A DNA stretch of 64,000 bases from assembly GCF_000725495.1 (NCBI RefSeq), contig NZ_JNZD01000008.1:152854-216853 (forward strand), written 5' to 3'. Origin of the DNA: Streptomyces aureus. Its GTDB lineage: Bacteria; Actinomycetota; Actinomycetes; Streptomycetales; Streptomycetaceae. Shown piece after piece: positions 26,085 through 36,023 of the stretch. The translations under genes were made by a program, and so were the position numbers. Numbering within the stretch: the stretch's first letter is position 1; each line of letters opens with the position of its first letter. The notes under the pieces were generated by a model. It had not been told where the DNA came from, did no database searches, and was given only the letters and a program-made list of their open reading frames with translations.

Positions 26085-27710
26085 ATGCGTGGAGCCACGC
26101 ACGCCAAATGGGCCGCATGCGCGGCGGCGGTAGCCCTGGCGGCGTCCGCCTGCGGAGGCGGAGGGGGTGGCAGCAGCAGCGGCTCCGGCACGGTCAGCGC
26201 CTCCTGGGGCGACCCGCAGAACCCGCTCGAGCCGTCCAACACCAACGAGGTGCAGGGCGGCAAGGTCCTCGACATGATCTTCCGCGGGCTGAAGCGGTAC
26301 AACGCCAAGACCGGCGCCGCCGAGGACATGCTCGCCAAGAGCATCGAGACCACCGACTCCCAGAACTTCACGGTCACCGTCAAGGACGGCTGGAAGTTCA
26401 GCAACGGAGAGGCCGTCACCGCCCAGTCCTTCGTCGACGCCTGGAACTACGGCGCCAGCCTGAAGAACAACCAGAAGAACGCGTACTTCTTCGGATACAT
26501 CCAGGGTTACGACAAGACGCACCCCGACACGGGCAAGCAGACCGCCGACACCCTGTCCGGGCTGAAGGTGACCGGAACGAACACCTTCACCGTCGCGCTC
26601 ACCCAGAAGTTCTCGACGTTCCCGGACACCCTCGGCTACGCGGCCTTCTCCCCGCTGCCCAAGTCGTTCTTCAGCGATCACGCCGCCTGGGTCGCGAAGC
26701 CCGTCGGCAACGGCCCGTACACGATCAACAGCTACACCAAGGGCTCCCAGATGTCGCTCACGAAGTGGGCCGACTACCCCGGGGACGACAAGGCCAAGAA
26801 CGACGGCGTGACCCTCAAGGTCTACACGGACAACAACACCGCCTACAACGACCTGCTGGCCGGCAACCTCGACCTCGTCGACGACGTGCCCGCGGCCCAG
26901 CTCAAGAACGCCAAGTCCGACCTGAACGGCCGGTACATCAACACCCCGGCCGGCATCATCCAGACGCTCGCGTTCCCCTTCTACGACCCGAAGTGGAACA
27001 CCAGCGGCGCCACCAAGGTCCGCCAGGGCCTGTCCATGGCGATCAACCGCCAGCAGATCACCGACACGATCTTCCAGAAGACACGGACCCCCGCCAGCGA
27101 CTGGACCTCACCGGTGCTCGGCGAGAAGGGTGGCTTCCAGGAAGGCCTGTGCGGCAAGTACTGCGACTACAACCCGTCCGAGGCCAAGAAGATGATCCAG
27201 GACGGCGGCGGTCTGCCCGGCGGCCAGGTCAAGATCTCGTACAACGCGGACACCGGTTCCCACAAGGAATGGGTCGACGCAGTCTGCAACTCGATCAACA
27301 ACGCCCTCGGCAACGACAAGGCCTGCGTCGGCAACCCGATCGGCACCTTCGCCGACTTCCGCAACCAGATCGGGCAGCACAAGATGCCCGGTCCGTTCCG
27401 GGCCGGCTGGCAGATGGACTACCCGCTGATCCAGAACTTCCTCCAGCCCCTCTACTACACGAACGCCTCGTCGAACGACGGCCAGTGGTCCAACAAGCAG
27501 TTCGACAACCTCGTCAACCAGGCGAACGCGGAGACCGACACCTCCAAGGCCATCAAGCTCTTCCAGCAGGCCGAGGGCGTCGTACGGGACAACATGGCCG
27601 CCATCCCGCTCTGGTACCAGAACGGCAGCGCCGGCTACTCGGACAAGGTCTCGAACGTGGCCCTGAACCAGTTCAGCGTGCCCGTCTACAACGAGATCAC
27701 CGTCAACTGA
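26085..27710 (+). CDS. OppA-type oligopeptide-binding lipoprotein
   Basis: 541-aa family 5 solute-binding lipoprotein, closer in architecture to classic OppA than to BldKB (SWGDPQNPLEPSNTNEVQGG start of the mature domain). Sec lipoprotein signal with lipobox ASAC (Cys about 23), followed by a Gly/Ser linker. The strong site GAGGAGG is 8 nt before the ATG. First gene of the third importer operon. The C-terminal half contains cysteines (GLCGKYCDY, DAVCNSI, KACVGNP) that may form disulfides outside the cell. Confidence 0.92.
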   Translation: MRGATHAKWAACAAAVALAASACGGGGGGSSSGSGTVSASWGDPQNPLEPSNTNEVQGGKVLDMIFRGLKRYNAKTGAAEDMLAKSIETTDSQNFTVTVKDGWKFSNGEAVTAQSFVDAWNYGASLKNNQKNAYFFGYIQGYDKTHPDTGKQTADTLSGLKVTGTNTFTVALTQKFSTFPDTLGYAAFSPLPKSFFSDHAAWVAKPVGNGPYTINSYTKGSQMSLTKWADYPGDDKAKNDGVTLKVYTDNNTAYNDLLAGNLDLVDDVPAAQLKNAKSDLNGRYINTPAGIIQTLAFPFYDPKWNTSGATKVRQGLSMAINRQQITDTIFQKTRTPASDWTSPVLGEKGGFQEGLCGKYCDYNPSEAKKMIQDGGGLPGGQVKISYNADTGSHKEWVDAVCNSINNALGNDKACVGNPIGTFADFRNQIGQHKMPGPFRAGWQMDYPLIQNFLQPLYYTNASSNDGQWSNKQFDNLVNQANAETDTSKAIKLFQQAEGVVRDNMAAIPLWYQNGSAGYSDKVSNVALNQFSVPVYNEITVN

Positions 27711-27716
27711 GCCGCC

Positions 27717-27746
27717 GGAGCGGGCCCGCCCCGGCGGGTCCGCTCC
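27717..27746 (+). promoter_or_regulatory. Intercistronic hairpin after OppA-type gene
   Basis: 14-bp arms 27717-27730 and 27733-27746, complementary except for one G-U pair, 6 nt after the stop of the binding-protein gene and 19 nt before the OppB-type gene. The innermost pairs must open to form a loop. No T-run. Confidence 0.55.
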
Positions 27747-27764
27747 TCTATCCCCGGAGCACTC

Positions 27765-28688
27765 ATGGGACGGTACGTCATCCGGCGACTGCTGCAGATG
27801 ATCCCGGTCTTCATCGGCGCCACACTGCTCATCTTCGTCATGGTGAACGTGATGGGCGACCCCATCGCGGGTCTGTGCGGTGAGCGCAAGTGCGACCCCG
27901 CCACGGCCGCCCAGCTGCGCTCGGAGTTCGGGCTCGACAAACCCCTGTGGCAGCAGTACCTGACCTATCTCGGGCACATCTTCACCGGCGACTTCGGCAC
28001 CGCGTTCAACGGACAGCCGGTCACCGAGCTGATGGCCACCGCGTTCCCGGTCACCATCCGGCTGACGATCGTCGCCATCTTCTTCGAGATCATCATCGGC
28101 ATCACGCTCGGCGTCATCACCGGTCTGCGCCGGGGCCGGCCCGTCGACACCGGCGTCCTGCTGCTCACCCTCGTCGTCATCTCCGTGCCGACCTTCGTCA
28201 CCGGCCTGCTGGCCCAGCTGCTGCTCGGCGTCAAATGGGGCTGGATCAAACCGTCGGTCTCCACGGACGCCACCTTCGGCGAGCTGATCGTGCCCGGTCT
28301 GGTGCTCGCCTCGGTGTCCCTCGCGTACGTGACCCGGCTGACCCGGACCTCCATCGCGGAGAACAAGCGGTCCGACTACGTCCGCACCGCCGTCGCCAAG
28401 GGCCTGCCGCGGCGCCGGGTGACCATCAGGCACCTGCTGCGCAACTCGCTGATCCCCGTGGTCACCTTCATCGGCACCGACATCGGCGCGCTGATGGGCG
28501 GCGCGATCGTCACCGAGCGGATCTTCAACATCCACGGCGTCGGCTACCAGCTCTACCAGGGGATCGTGCGCCAGAACACCCAGACGGTCGTCGGCTTCGT
28601 GACCATCCTCGTCCTCATCTTCATGGTCGCCAACCTGCTCGTCGACCTGCTGTACGCCGTACTCGACCCGAGGATCCGCTATGCCTGA
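27765..28688 (+). CDS. Oligopeptide ABC transporter permease (OppB type)
   Basis: 307 aa, the typical OppB/DppB length. Six predicted helices beginning RYVIRRLLQMIPVFIGATLL. Coupling loop RTAVAKGLPRRRVTIRHLLRNSLIP. Only one cysteine pair (LCGERKCD) is in the first outer loop, unlike BldKC. The stop overlaps the start of the next gene by 8 nt, so the two permeases are translationally coupled. Confidence 0.92.
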   Translation: MGRYVIRRLLQMIPVFIGATLLIFVMVNVMGDPIAGLCGERKCDPATAAQLRSEFGLDKPLWQQYLTYLGHIFTGDFGTAFNGQPVTELMATAFPVTIRLTIVAIFFEIIIGITLGVITGLRRGRPVDTGVLLLTLVVISVPTFVTGLLAQLLLGVKWGWIKPSVSTDATFGELIVPGLVLASVSLAYVTRLTRTSIAENKRSDYVRTAVAKGLPRRRVTIRHLLRNSLIPVVTFIGTDIGALMGGAIVTERIFNIHGVGYQLYQGIVRQNTQTVVGFVTILVLIFMVANLLVDLLYAVLDPRIRYA

Positions 28689-29703
28689 GCAGCCGCCGTA
28701 CGAGGAAGAGGAATTCCATCACGGCCCCGAAGGTCCGCCGCCGGAGGACCTCGCGATCGCTCCGACCGGCTTCGGTGGCACGATGGACCTCGGATCGAGC
28801 GAAGCGGAGACCCTGGAGAAGACCCCGGGCGGACCGGAGGGCACCGGGCCGAAGGAGAAGCCGCGCTCCCTGTGGTCCGACGCCTGGCGCGACCTGCGCC
28901 GCAACCCGGTCTTCATCATCTCCGGGCTCGTCATCCTCTTCCTGGTCGTGATCTCGATCTGGCCCGGGCTGATCACCACCCAGAGCCCGCTCAAGTGCGA
29001 CCTCTCCAAGGCCCAGCAGGGCTCGCAGCCCGGACACCCCTTCGGCTTCGACGGCCAGGGCTGCGACGTCTACACCCGGACCGTGTACGGCACCCGCATC
29101 TCGATCAGCGTCGGCGTGCTCGCCACGATCGGGGTCGCGCTGCTCGGCTCGTTCCTCGGCGGGCTGGCCGGCTTCTACGGCGGGATGGGCGACTCGATCC
29201 TGTCCCGGATCACCGACATCTTCTTCGCGATCCCCGTCGTGCTCGGCGGTCTGGTCCTGCTGTCCGTGGTGACCAGCAACACGATCTGGCCGGTCGTCGG
29301 GTTCATGGTGCTGCTCGGCTGGCCGCAGGTCTCCCGCATCGCGCGCGGTTCCGTCATCACCACCAAGGAGAACGACTACGTCCACGCGGCCCGGGCCCTG
29401 GGCGCCTCCAACTCGCGGATGCTGCTGCGGCACATCACCCCGAACGCGGTCGCGCCCGTGATCGTCGTCGCGACCATCGCGCTCGGCACGTACATCTCGC
29501 TGGAGGCGACGCTGTCGTACCTCGGCGTCGGTCTGAAGCCCCCGACGGTCAGCTGGGGCATCGACATCTCCTCGGCCTCCGCGTACATCCGCCAGGCCCC
29601 GCACATGCTGCTGTGGCCGGCCGGCGCGCTCGCGATCACCGTGCTCGCGTTCATCATGCTCGGCGACGCGGTGCGCGACGCCCTCGACCCGAAGCTGAGG
29701 TGA
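28681..29703 (+). CDS. Oligopeptide ABC transporter permease (OppC type)
   Basis: 340 aa. An acidic, Pro/Gly-rich cytoplasmic tail of about 60 residues precedes WRDLRRNPVFIISGLVIL and the first helix. The outer loop has CDLSKAQQ and GQGCDVYTRTVYG with a cysteine pair. Coupling loop ARALGASNSRMLLRHITPN. Overlaps the OppB-type gene by 8 nt and the OppD-type gene by 4 nt (GTGA). Confidence 0.92.
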   Translation: MPEQPPYEEEEFHHGPEGPPPEDLAIAPTGFGGTMDLGSSEAETLEKTPGGPEGTGPKEKPRSLWSDAWRDLRRNPVFIISGLVILFLVVISIWPGLITTQSPLKCDLSKAQQGSQPGHPFGFDGQGCDVYTRTVYGTRISISVGVLATIGVALLGSFLGGLAGFYGGMGDSILSRITDIFFAIPVVLGGLVLLSVVTSNTIWPVVGFMVLLGWPQVSRIARGSVITTKENDYVHAARALGASNSRMLLRHITPNAVAPVIVVATIALGTYISLEATLSYLGVGLKPPTVSWGIDISSASAYIRQAPHMLLWPAGALAITVLAFIMLGDAVRDALDPKLR

Positions 29704-30695
29704 CCGCGGTGCTGCTCGAAGTGCGTGATCTACAGGTGGAGTTCAGGACCCGGGACGGTGTCGCCAAGGCCGTCAACGGGGTCAACTACAGCGTCGACGA
29801 GGGCCAGACGCTGGCCGTGCTCGGCGAGTCCGGCTCCGGCAAGTCGGTGACCGCCCAGGCCGTCATGGGGATCCTCGACATGCCGCCGGGGAAGATCACC
29901 GGCGGCGAGATCCTCTTCAAGGGCAAGGACCTGCTGAAGTACAAGGAGGAGGAGCGGCGCAAGGTCCGGGGCGCCGAGATGGCGATGATCTTCCAGGACG
30001 CGCTGTCGTCCCTGAACCCCGTCATCAGCGTCGGCGACCAGCTCGGCGAGATGTTCATCGTGCACCGCGGGATGTCCCGCAAGGACGCCCGCGCCAAGGC
30101 AGTCGAGCTGATGGAGCACGTGCGCATCCCCGGGGCCAAGGAGCGGGTGCGCGACTATCCGCACCAGTTCTCCGGCGGTATGCGCCAGCGCATCATGATC
30201 GCCATGGCGCTGGCCCTGGAGCCCTCGCTGATCATCGCCGACGAGCCGACCACCGCGCTCGACGTCACCGTGCAGGCCCAGGTCATGGACCTGCTCGCCG
30301 AGCTCCAGCGCGAGCTCAACATGGGGCTCATCCTCATCACCCACGACCTCGGCGTCGTCGCGGACGTCGCCGACAAGATCGCGGTCATGTACGCCGGCCG
30401 GATCGTCGAGGAGGCCCCGGTCCACGACATCTACAAGGCGCCGGCCCACCCCTACACCAAGGGGCTGCTGGACTCGATCCCCCGGCTCGACCAGAAGGGC
30501 CAGGAGCTCTACGCCATCAAGGGCCTGCCGCCCAACCTCATGCACATCCCGCCGGGCTGCGCCTTCAACCCGCGCTGCCCGATGGCCCAGGACATCTGCC
30601 GCAGCGAGGTGCCGCCGCTCGCGGAGGTCGACGCGGACCGCGGGAGCGCCTGCTTCTTCTGGAGGGAGTGCCTCGATGACTCAAGCCGCAACTGA
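29700..30695 (+). CDS. Oligopeptide ABC transporter ATPase (OppD type)
   Basis: 331 aa from a GTG that overlaps the stop of the upstream permease (GTGA). Walker [10 protein letters not shown]-loop [12 protein letters not shown], signature FSGGMRQR, Walker [14 protein letters not shown]-loop THDLGVV, C-terminal [15 protein letters not shown]. The frame is open far upstream into the permease gene, but the fold begins at [11 protein letters not shown]. Overlaps the OppF-type gene by 20 nt. Confidence 0.92.
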   Translation: MTAVLLEVRDLQVEFRTRDGVAKAVNGVNYSVDEGQTLAVLGESGSGKSVTAQAVMGILDMPPGKITGGEILFKGKDLLKYKEEERRKVRGAEMAMIFQDALSSLNPVISVGDQLGEMFIVHRGMSRKDARAKAVELMEHVRIPGAKERVRDYPHQFSGGMRQRIMIAMALALEPSLIIADEPTTALDVTVQAQVMDLLAELQRELNMGLILITHDLGVVADVADKIAVMYAGRIVEEAPVHDIYKAPAHPYTKGLLDSIPRLDQKGQELYAIKGLPPNLMHIPPGCAFNPRCPMAQDICRSEVPPLAEVDADRGSACFFWRECLDDSSRN

Positions 30696-31737
30696 GCCGC
30701 TGCTGGAGGTCAGCGGACTGGTCAAGCACTTCCCGCTCACCCAGGGGATCCTCTTCAAGAAGCAGATCGGGGCGGTCAAGGCCGTCGACGGCGTCGACTT
30801 CCACCTCGACCGCGGCGAGACCCTCGGCATCGTGGGCGAGTCCGGCTGCGGCAAGTCGACCGTCGCCAAGATGCTCGTCAACCTGGAGCGGCCCACCGAA
30901 GGGGCGATCAAGTACAAGGGCGAGGACATCACCCGGCTGTCCGGCAAGGCGCTCAAGGCCGTGCGCCGCAACATCCAGATGGTGTTCCAGGACCCCTACA
31001 CGTCGCTCAACCCGCGCATGACGGTCGGCGACATCATCGGGGAGCCGTACGACATCCACCCCGAGGTCGCGCCCAAGGGCGACCGGCGGCGCCGGGTCCA
31101 GGAACTGCTGGACGTGGTCGGGCTCAACCCGGAGTACATCAACCGCTATCCGCACCAGTTCTCCGGCGGCCAGCGCCAGCGCATCGGCATCGCGCGGGGA
31201 CTCGCGCTGCGGCCCGAGATCATCGTCGCCGACGAGCCGGTCTCCGCCCTCGACGTCTCGGTGCAGGCGCAGGTGATCAACCTGCTGGACCGGCTCCAGG
31301 CCGAGTTCGAGCTCAGTTACGTCTTCATCGCCCACGACCTGTCGATCGTGCGGCACATCTCCGACCGGGTCGGCGTGATGTACCTCGGACGGATCGTCGA
31401 GACCGGCCGGGACACCGAGATCTACGACCACCCGACGCACCCCTACACCCAGGCACTGCTGTCCGCCGTGCCCGTTCCGGACCCGGAGGCCCGCGAGCAC
31501 CGGGAGCGGATCATCCTCCACGGCGACGTGCCCTCGCCCGCGAAGATCCCCTCCGGCTGCCGCTTCCGCACCCGCTGCTGGAAGGCGCAGGAACGCTGCA
31601 CGCTGGAGGTGCCGCTGCTCGCGGTGCCGGCCGAGTTCCGGCTCGTCGAGAGCCCCGCCGCGCACGACTCGGCCTGCCACTTCGCGGAGGAGAAGCAGGT
31701 CGTGCCCCCGGAGGAGCCGGAGAACGGGACACCATAG
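30676..31737 (+). CDS. Oligopeptide ABC transporter ATPase (OppF type)
   Basis: 353 aa. Walker [10 protein letters not shown]-loop [12 protein letters not shown], signature FSGGQRQR, Walker [14 protein letters not shown]-loop AHDLSIV, C-terminal [15 protein letters not shown]. The ATG lies inside the end of the OppD-type gene, with GGAGGGAG about 8 nt upstream. It is clearly more distant from BldKE than the ATPase at 19418-20464 is. Last gene of the third importer. Confidence 0.93.
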   Translation: MTQAATEPLLEVSGLVKHFPLTQGILFKKQIGAVKAVDGVDFHLDRGETLGIVGESGCGKSTVAKMLVNLERPTEGAIKYKGEDITRLSGKALKAVRRNIQMVFQDPYTSLNPRMTVGDIIGEPYDIHPEVAPKGDRRRRVQELLDVVGLNPEYINRYPHQFSGGQRQRIGIARGLALRPEIIVADEPVSALDVSVQAQVINLLDRLQAEFELSYVFIAHDLSIVRHISDRVGVMYLGRIVETGRDTEIYDHPTHPYTQALLSAVPVPDPEAREHRERIILHGDVPSPAKIPSGCRFRTRCWKAQERCTLEVPLLAVPAEFRLVESPAAHDSACHFAEEKQVVPPEEPENGTP

Positions 31738-31844
31738 CGACACATATGTGTGCGAACTTCGTTAACACGGAGGCAACTTCACGGAAGCGGTACCGATATA
31801 CGGACGCGTCAGGGTGAACACCGTACGGCCGTGCGGGTGCCGTG

Positions 31845-31880
31845 AACGAGCCGGGGTGCGCCATGTCACCCCGGCTCGTT
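31845..31880. terminator. Bidirectional terminator hairpin
   Basis: Perfect 14-bp stem (arms 31845-31858 and 31867-31880), 8-nt loop, ending in GTT then GCTTTCT. Lies between the third importer and the convergent S9 peptidase gene. Confidence 0.85.
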
Positions 31881-31885
31881 GCTTT

Positions 31886-34024
31886 CTAGGCGGGTCGGTT
31901 CATTCCCAGGGAGCGCTTCAGGAAGTCCACCTGGAGCAGGAGCAGGTTCTCGGCGACCGTCTCCTGCGGGGTCATGTGCGTGACCCCGGACAGCGGCAGC
32001 ACCTCGTGCGGGCGGCCGGCGGCCAGCAGGGCGGAGGAGAGCCGCAGGGCGTGCGCCACCACCACGTTGTCGTCCGCGAGACCGTGGACGATCATCAGCG
32101 GCCGGTGCGGGTCGGCGGGTGCGGACAGCCCTTCGTCGGTGACCAGCGAACTGTGCGCGTAGACCGCCGGGTTCGCGGCCGGGTCGCCGAGATAGCGCTC
32201 CGTGTAGTGGGTGTCGTACAGCCGCCAGTCCGCGACCGGAGCGCCCGCGATGCCCGCGTGGAAGACGTCGGGGCGGCGCAGCACGGCGAGGCCGGCGAGC
32301 CAGCCGCCGTACGACCAGCCGCGGATCGCGACCCGGGAGAGGTCGAGCGGGAAGTGCCCGGCGAGCGCGTGCAGCGCCTCCACCTGGTCGTCGAGGGAGA
32401 GCGTCAGGTCGTCGCGGACGGCCTTCTCCCAGGCGGGGGAGCGGCCCGGGGTGCCGCGGCCGTCGGCGACGACCACCGCGAAGCCCTGGTCGGCGAACCA
32501 CTGGGAGGTGAGGTGCGCGTTGTGCGCGGCGAGCACCCGGGGGCCGTGCGGACCGCCGTAGGGGTCGAGCAGGACGGGCAGCGGGGTGTCGCCGTCATAG
32601 TCGGTGGGCAACAGCACGGCGCATGGGATTTTCTGTGCGCCCCCCTGTGTGAGCGTCACGCGCGGGGACAAACCAGGATCTTCGGCGTACGAGGGGATGG
32701 TCCCCAGCGGCTTCCCGTCGCGCAGCACCTGCACCTGGGTGCCCGGCCGGTCGAGCACCGACGACACGAGCACGGTCACGCCCCCGGCGCGCACCGCCGA
32801 ATGTACGCCGGGTTCCTGCGAGACGCGCTCCAGGCCGAGTTCGTTCACCCGGTACACATGCACTTCACCCGTTTCGGGGGAACTCGCGCCCTCGCCCGCC
32901 GAGGCCGAGATCAGGACGTCGTCGGCCGAGACGTCGAGCACCGCGCGGACGTGCAACTGGGCTCCCGTCAGCGGGCGTTCGCCGAAAGCCAGCACCCGCG
33001 CACCGGCCTCGTCGGCGATCCGGACCAGCTGTCCGCCCGGGCTCCAGCACGGAACCCCAGGGAAAAGATCCAGCCAAGTTGGATCTTCATCGGCGTGCAC
33101 CATCCGGGTCGTCCCGGTGTCCGGGTCCACGGCCAGGAACAGCTGGCTCCGCTGGTCCCTCGCCTGCACGAGCAGCAGCGGCGCACCGGCGGCTGACCAG
33201 TGCGCATGCGCCAGATACGGGTACCGCGCCCGGTCCCAGGACACCTCCGTGCGCACCCCGTCGAGCCCGAACACGAAGAGCCGTACGTCCGCGTTGGCGC
33301 TGCCCGCCCGCGGATACGCGACCCGCTGCGGATCGGCTTCCGGATGCGCCGGATCGGAGATCCACCAGCGCTGCACCGGCGTGTCGTCGACCCGCGCGAC
33401 CAGCAGCCGGTCTCCTTCGGGCGACCACCAGAAGCCGCGCGAACGCCCCATCTCCTCGGCCGCGATGAACTCGGCCAGCCCGTAGGAGACCGTGCCGCCG
33501 TCCTCGGCCGGCTCCGGTTCCACCAGGGCCCTGTCACCCCCGCCCTCGGCCCCGACGACCCGCAGCGCGCCCCCGCTGACGTACGCCACGAGCCGGCCGT
33601 CCGGCGAGGGCCGCGGGTCGATCACCGGCCCGGGGACCGGGAGTTCGCGTGCCGTGCCGGCCCGCAGCTCCGCCGTGAACAACCGTCCTGACAAGGCGAA
33701 AGAGGCCAACTCGGCTGCTGCGTCCGTCGCGTAGCCGACGATGCCCGCACCGCCCTCGCGGCTGCGCTCCCGGCGCGCCCGCTCCTCCGGGGAGAGGCGT
33801 TCGGCGGTGCCGCCGAGCAGGGCCGCGGGGTCGGCGGCCACCCGCTCACGGCCCTCCGGCACGTCGAGGACCCACAGTTGGTTCGCCCGCTCCGTACCGG
33901 AGGGGGAGCGCAGGAACACCACGCGGGAACCGTCGGGGGACACGGTGAACGCGCGCGGCGCGCCGGAGGTGAACCGCTGGGTGCGGGCGTACCGGCGCGG
34001 GAAGGAGAGAGGCTCGTTCGTCAT
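31886..34024 (-). CDS. S9-family prolyl oligopeptidase (DPP IV-like)
   Basis: 712-aa cytoplasmic serine peptidase: an N-terminal beta-propeller-like half with DPP IV-type segments (FIAAEEMGRSRGFWWSPEG), and a C-terminal alpha/beta hydrolase domain. The catalytic residues readable are Ser571 in GWSYGGW, Asp651 in GLADDNV and His683 in GVTHMTP. No signal peptide, so it probably trims imported or internal peptides, which fits its place beside three peptide importers (inference). The ATG at 34024 was chosen over a longer frame to 34102: a TATGGT hexamer lies 6 nt upstream, suggesting a leaderless transcript. Confidence 0.9.
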   Translation of the reverse strand: MTNEPLSFPRRYARTQRFTSGAPRAFTVSPDGSRVVFLRSPSGTERANQLWVLDVPEGRERVAADPAALLGGTAERLSPEERARRERSREGGAGIVGYATDAAAELASFALSGRLFTAELRAGTARELPVPGPVIDPRPSPDGRLVAYVSGGALRVVGAEGGGDRALVEPEPAEDGGTVSYGLAEFIAAEEMGRSRGFWWSPEGDRLLVARVDDTPVQRWWISDPAHPEADPQRVAYPRAGSANADVRLFVFGLDGVRTEVSWDRARYPYLAHAHWSAAGAPLLLVQARDQRSQLFLAVDPDTGTTRMVHADEDPTWLDLFPGVPCWSPGGQLVRIADEAGARVLAFGERPLTGAQLHVRAVLDVSADDVLISASAGEGASSPETGEVHVYRVNELGLERVSQEPGVHSAVRAGGVTVLVSSVLDRPGTQVQVLRDGKPLGTIPSYAEDPGLSPRVTLTQGGAQKIPCAVLLPTDYDGDTPLPVLLDPYGGPHGPRVLAAHNAHLTSQWFADQGFAVVVADGRGTPGRSPAWEKAVRDDLTLSLDDQVEALHALAGHFPLDLSRVAIRGWSYGGWLAGLAVLRRPDVFHAGIAGAPVADWRLYDTHYTERYLGDPAANPAVYAHSSLVTDEGLSAPADPHRPLMIVHGLADDNVVVAHALRLSSALLAAGRPHEVLPLSGVTHMTPQETVAENLLLLQVDFLKRSLGMNRPA

Positions 34025-34213
34025 GCCTCGACCATATTGGCCATGCGCCCCCTTGTGCGGCCGTGCGCCGATCGATGCGCGCGTACGGATAGTTATGATC
34101 ACTAGCGCTGTGTGGGTAGGAACCTGCTGGCTGCTGTTCCGCTGTACCGACCCGCTCCTGTCCGACCCCCGTACCGGACCCCAAGTCCCTGGGAACTTTG
34201 GAGGTGAACCGCC

Positions 34214-34408
34214 GTGGCACTCTCGATTTCGGCGGTGGTGCTGCTGGCGATCATCGTCTTTCTTCTGATCAAGAAGTCAGGACTGAAAGGCGGGCACGCG
34301 GTCGTCTGCATGCTGCTCGGCTTCTATCTCGCCTCCTCCACCATCGCGCCCACGATCAGCGATCTGACCACCAACATCGCGGGCATGATCGGCAGCATCA
34401 AGTTCTGA
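34214..34408 (+). CDS. Small two-helix membrane protein
   Basis: 64 aa with GTG start and a strong GGAGG 8-10 nt upstream. It begins directly with a hydrophobic helix (residues ~2-19), then a Lys-rich turn ([10 protein letters not shown]) and a second hydrophobic stretch (~27-45). No known motif. The good ribosome binding site and clean reading frame make it a real gene, but the function is unknown. Confidence 0.75.
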   Translation: MALSISAVVLLAIIVFLLIKKSGLKGGHAVVCMLLGFYLASSTIAPTISDLTTNIAGMIGSIKF

Positions 34409-34537
34409 GTCCGCGCCGGGACCGACGGCGGGGAGGGTGCTCGGCCCCCGCTCCCCGCCTGCCCCGTCCGGGCTCCCCGAAACGGACCGGTTTCCCGGCG
34501 CCGCCGAGCGGGCGTCCGACGGGCGGCCGGTGCCTCG

Positions 34538-34551
34538 TAGGGTGGGTTCCA
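34538..34551 (+). promoter_or_regulatory. Putative leaderless promoter of mshB
   Basis: TAGGGT at 34538-34543 matches the Streptomyces -10 consensus and is 7 nt from the ATG, so transcription would start at or next to the start codon. No ribosome binding site is visible. Confidence 0.5.
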
Positions 34552-35438
34552 TGACGGAACTGCCCGACCGGCGTCTGCTCCTGGTGCACGCGCACCCGGA
34601 CGACGAGTCGATCAACAACGGCGCGACCATGGCCCGCTACGCGGCCGAGGGCGCCCAGGTGACGCTGGTTACCTGCACCCTCGGCGAGGAGGGCGAGGTC
34701 ATCCCGCCCGGGCTCGCCCATCTCGCCGCCGACCGCGAGGGCGGACTCGGCCCCCACCGTACCGGCGAGCTGAGCGCCGCCATGAAGGAACTGGGCGTCG
34801 CCGACCACCGCTTCCTGGGCGGTCCCGGGCGGTTCCGTGACTCCGGGATGATGGGCGCCGAGCAGAACCACCGCCCCGGGGCCTTCTGGGCCGCGGACGT
34901 CGACGCCGCCGCCGACCACCTCGTGGAGGTGATCCGCGAGGTGCGCCCCCAGGTGCTCGTCACCTACGACCCCGACGGCGGGTACGGACACCCGGACCAC
35001 ATCCAGGCCCACCGCGTGGCCGTGCGCGCCGCGGGACTGGCCGCGGAGCCCGACCACCGCCCCGACCTCGGGGCCCCCTGGCGGATCGCCAAGACCTATT
35101 GGAACCGGGTGCCGCGCCCGGTCGCCGAAGAGGCGTTCGCCCGGCTGCGCGAGGCCCTCCCCGGGCTTCCCTTCGACCGCACGGCCGCCGTCGACGACGT
35201 GCCGGGCGTGGTCGACGAGGCCCTCGTCACCACCGAGATCGACGGCACCGCGTACGCCGCCGCCAAGGCCGCCGCCATGCGGGCGCACGCCACCCAGATC
35301 ACCGTGGACGGCCCCTGGTTCGTCCTCTCCAACGAGCTGGCCCAGCCGCTCTTCACCACCGAGTACTACGAACTCGTCGGCGCCCCGCGGCCCGCGGCGC
35401 GCGAGACGGACCTCTTCGAGGGGACGGATCCGCGATGA
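34551..35438 (+). CDS. mshB: GlcNAc-Ins deacetylase MshB (mycothiol biosynthesis)
   Basis: 295 aa, PIG-L/LmbE family zinc hydrolase. MshB removes the acetyl group from GlcNAc-inositol, the second step towards mycothiol, the main actinobacterial thiol. The zinc/catalytic motif AHPDDE is at residues 14-19 and the second ligand motif GHPDH is near the middle. The TAGGGT hexamer at 34538-34543, 7 nt before the ATG, and the lack of a ribosome binding site suggest a leaderless mRNA. The stop overlaps the next gene (ATGA). A mycothiol-conjugate amidase (Mca) is the nearest alternative; the synteny with Mycobacterium favours MshB. Confidence 0.9.
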   Translation: MTELPDRRLLLVHAHPDDESINNGATMARYAAEGAQVTLVTCTLGEEGEVIPPGLAHLAADREGGLGPHRTGELSAAMKELGVADHRFLGGPGRFRDSGMMGAEQNHRPGAFWAADVDAAADHLVEVIREVRPQVLVTYDPDGGYGHPDHIQAHRVAVRAAGLAAEPDHRPDLGAPWRIAKTYWNRVPRPVAEEAFARLREALPGLPFDRTAAVDDVPGVVDEALVTTEIDGTAYAAAKAAAMRAHATQITVDGPWFVLSNELAQPLFTTEYYELVGAPRPAARETDLFEGTDPR

Positions 35439-35863
35439 GCGGCGGGAACGGACAGCGCGGCGGCACCAGCATGCTCGCCCAGCCGCTCAAGCCCCCCTCG
35501 GGCGGACGGATCGCCGCCTATCTGGGGCTCTTCCTGCTCGGCGCCGTGGTCGGGATCGCCGGGGCGCTGGTGCAGCCCGGCTGGTTCCCGCTCGGGCTGC
35601 TGCTCGCTCTGGCCGGCGCCGCCGGGCTCTTCGTGGGCGGTGCGCGGGCCACGGAGTCCCGGGCCGGAGCCGTCGCCCCCGCGGCCGGCTGGATGGTCGC
35701 CGTCGTCCTGCTCACCGCCAGCCGCCCGGAAGGTGACTTCCTGTTCGGCGCGGGAGTCGGCTCGTATCTCTTCCTGCTCGGAGGCATGGCCGTGGCTGTG
35801 ATGTGCGCCACTCTCGGGCAGGGGCGGCAACCGGGCCCTTCCGGTGCCCGACTTGGCAAGTGA
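35435..35863 (+). CDS. Four-helix membrane protein coupled to mshB (DUF6113-like)
   Basis: 142 aa. A hydrophilic N-terminus of about 25 residues precedes four hydrophobic segments (~27-50, 52-69, 83-98 and 107-127). The ATG overlaps the mshB stop as ATGA. A small membrane protein follows mshB in mycobacteria too, so this pairing seems conserved. Function unknown; a link to mycothiol metabolism is only positional. The name DUF6113 is from memory. Confidence 0.72.
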   Translation: MSGGNGQRGGTSMLAQPLKPPSGGRIAAYLGLFLLGAVVGIAGALVQPGWFPLGLLLALAGAAGLFVGGARATESRAGAVAPAAGWMVAVVLLTASRPEGDFLFGAGVGSYLFLLGGMAVAVMCATLGQGRQPGPSGARLGK

Positions 35864-36023
35864 CGTACCACTTCGCCGTATCGGTCCCGTGCGGGTCCCG
35901 TGCGAGATTCCCGCACGGGCGAGGTTTGCGGGCCGGACGTGGCCAGTATGGTGGTGCGCGCCGCCGAGCTGCCCGAGATGAGGTCGAGTAAACGGGCGGC
36001 GGAGCCAACCGGGAGAACCTGCC

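Noticed and set aside
34551..35438. Mycothiol-conjugate amidase (mca) instead of mshB
   Set aside because: Both share the HPDDE motif, but length, context and the downstream small membrane gene fit mshB better.
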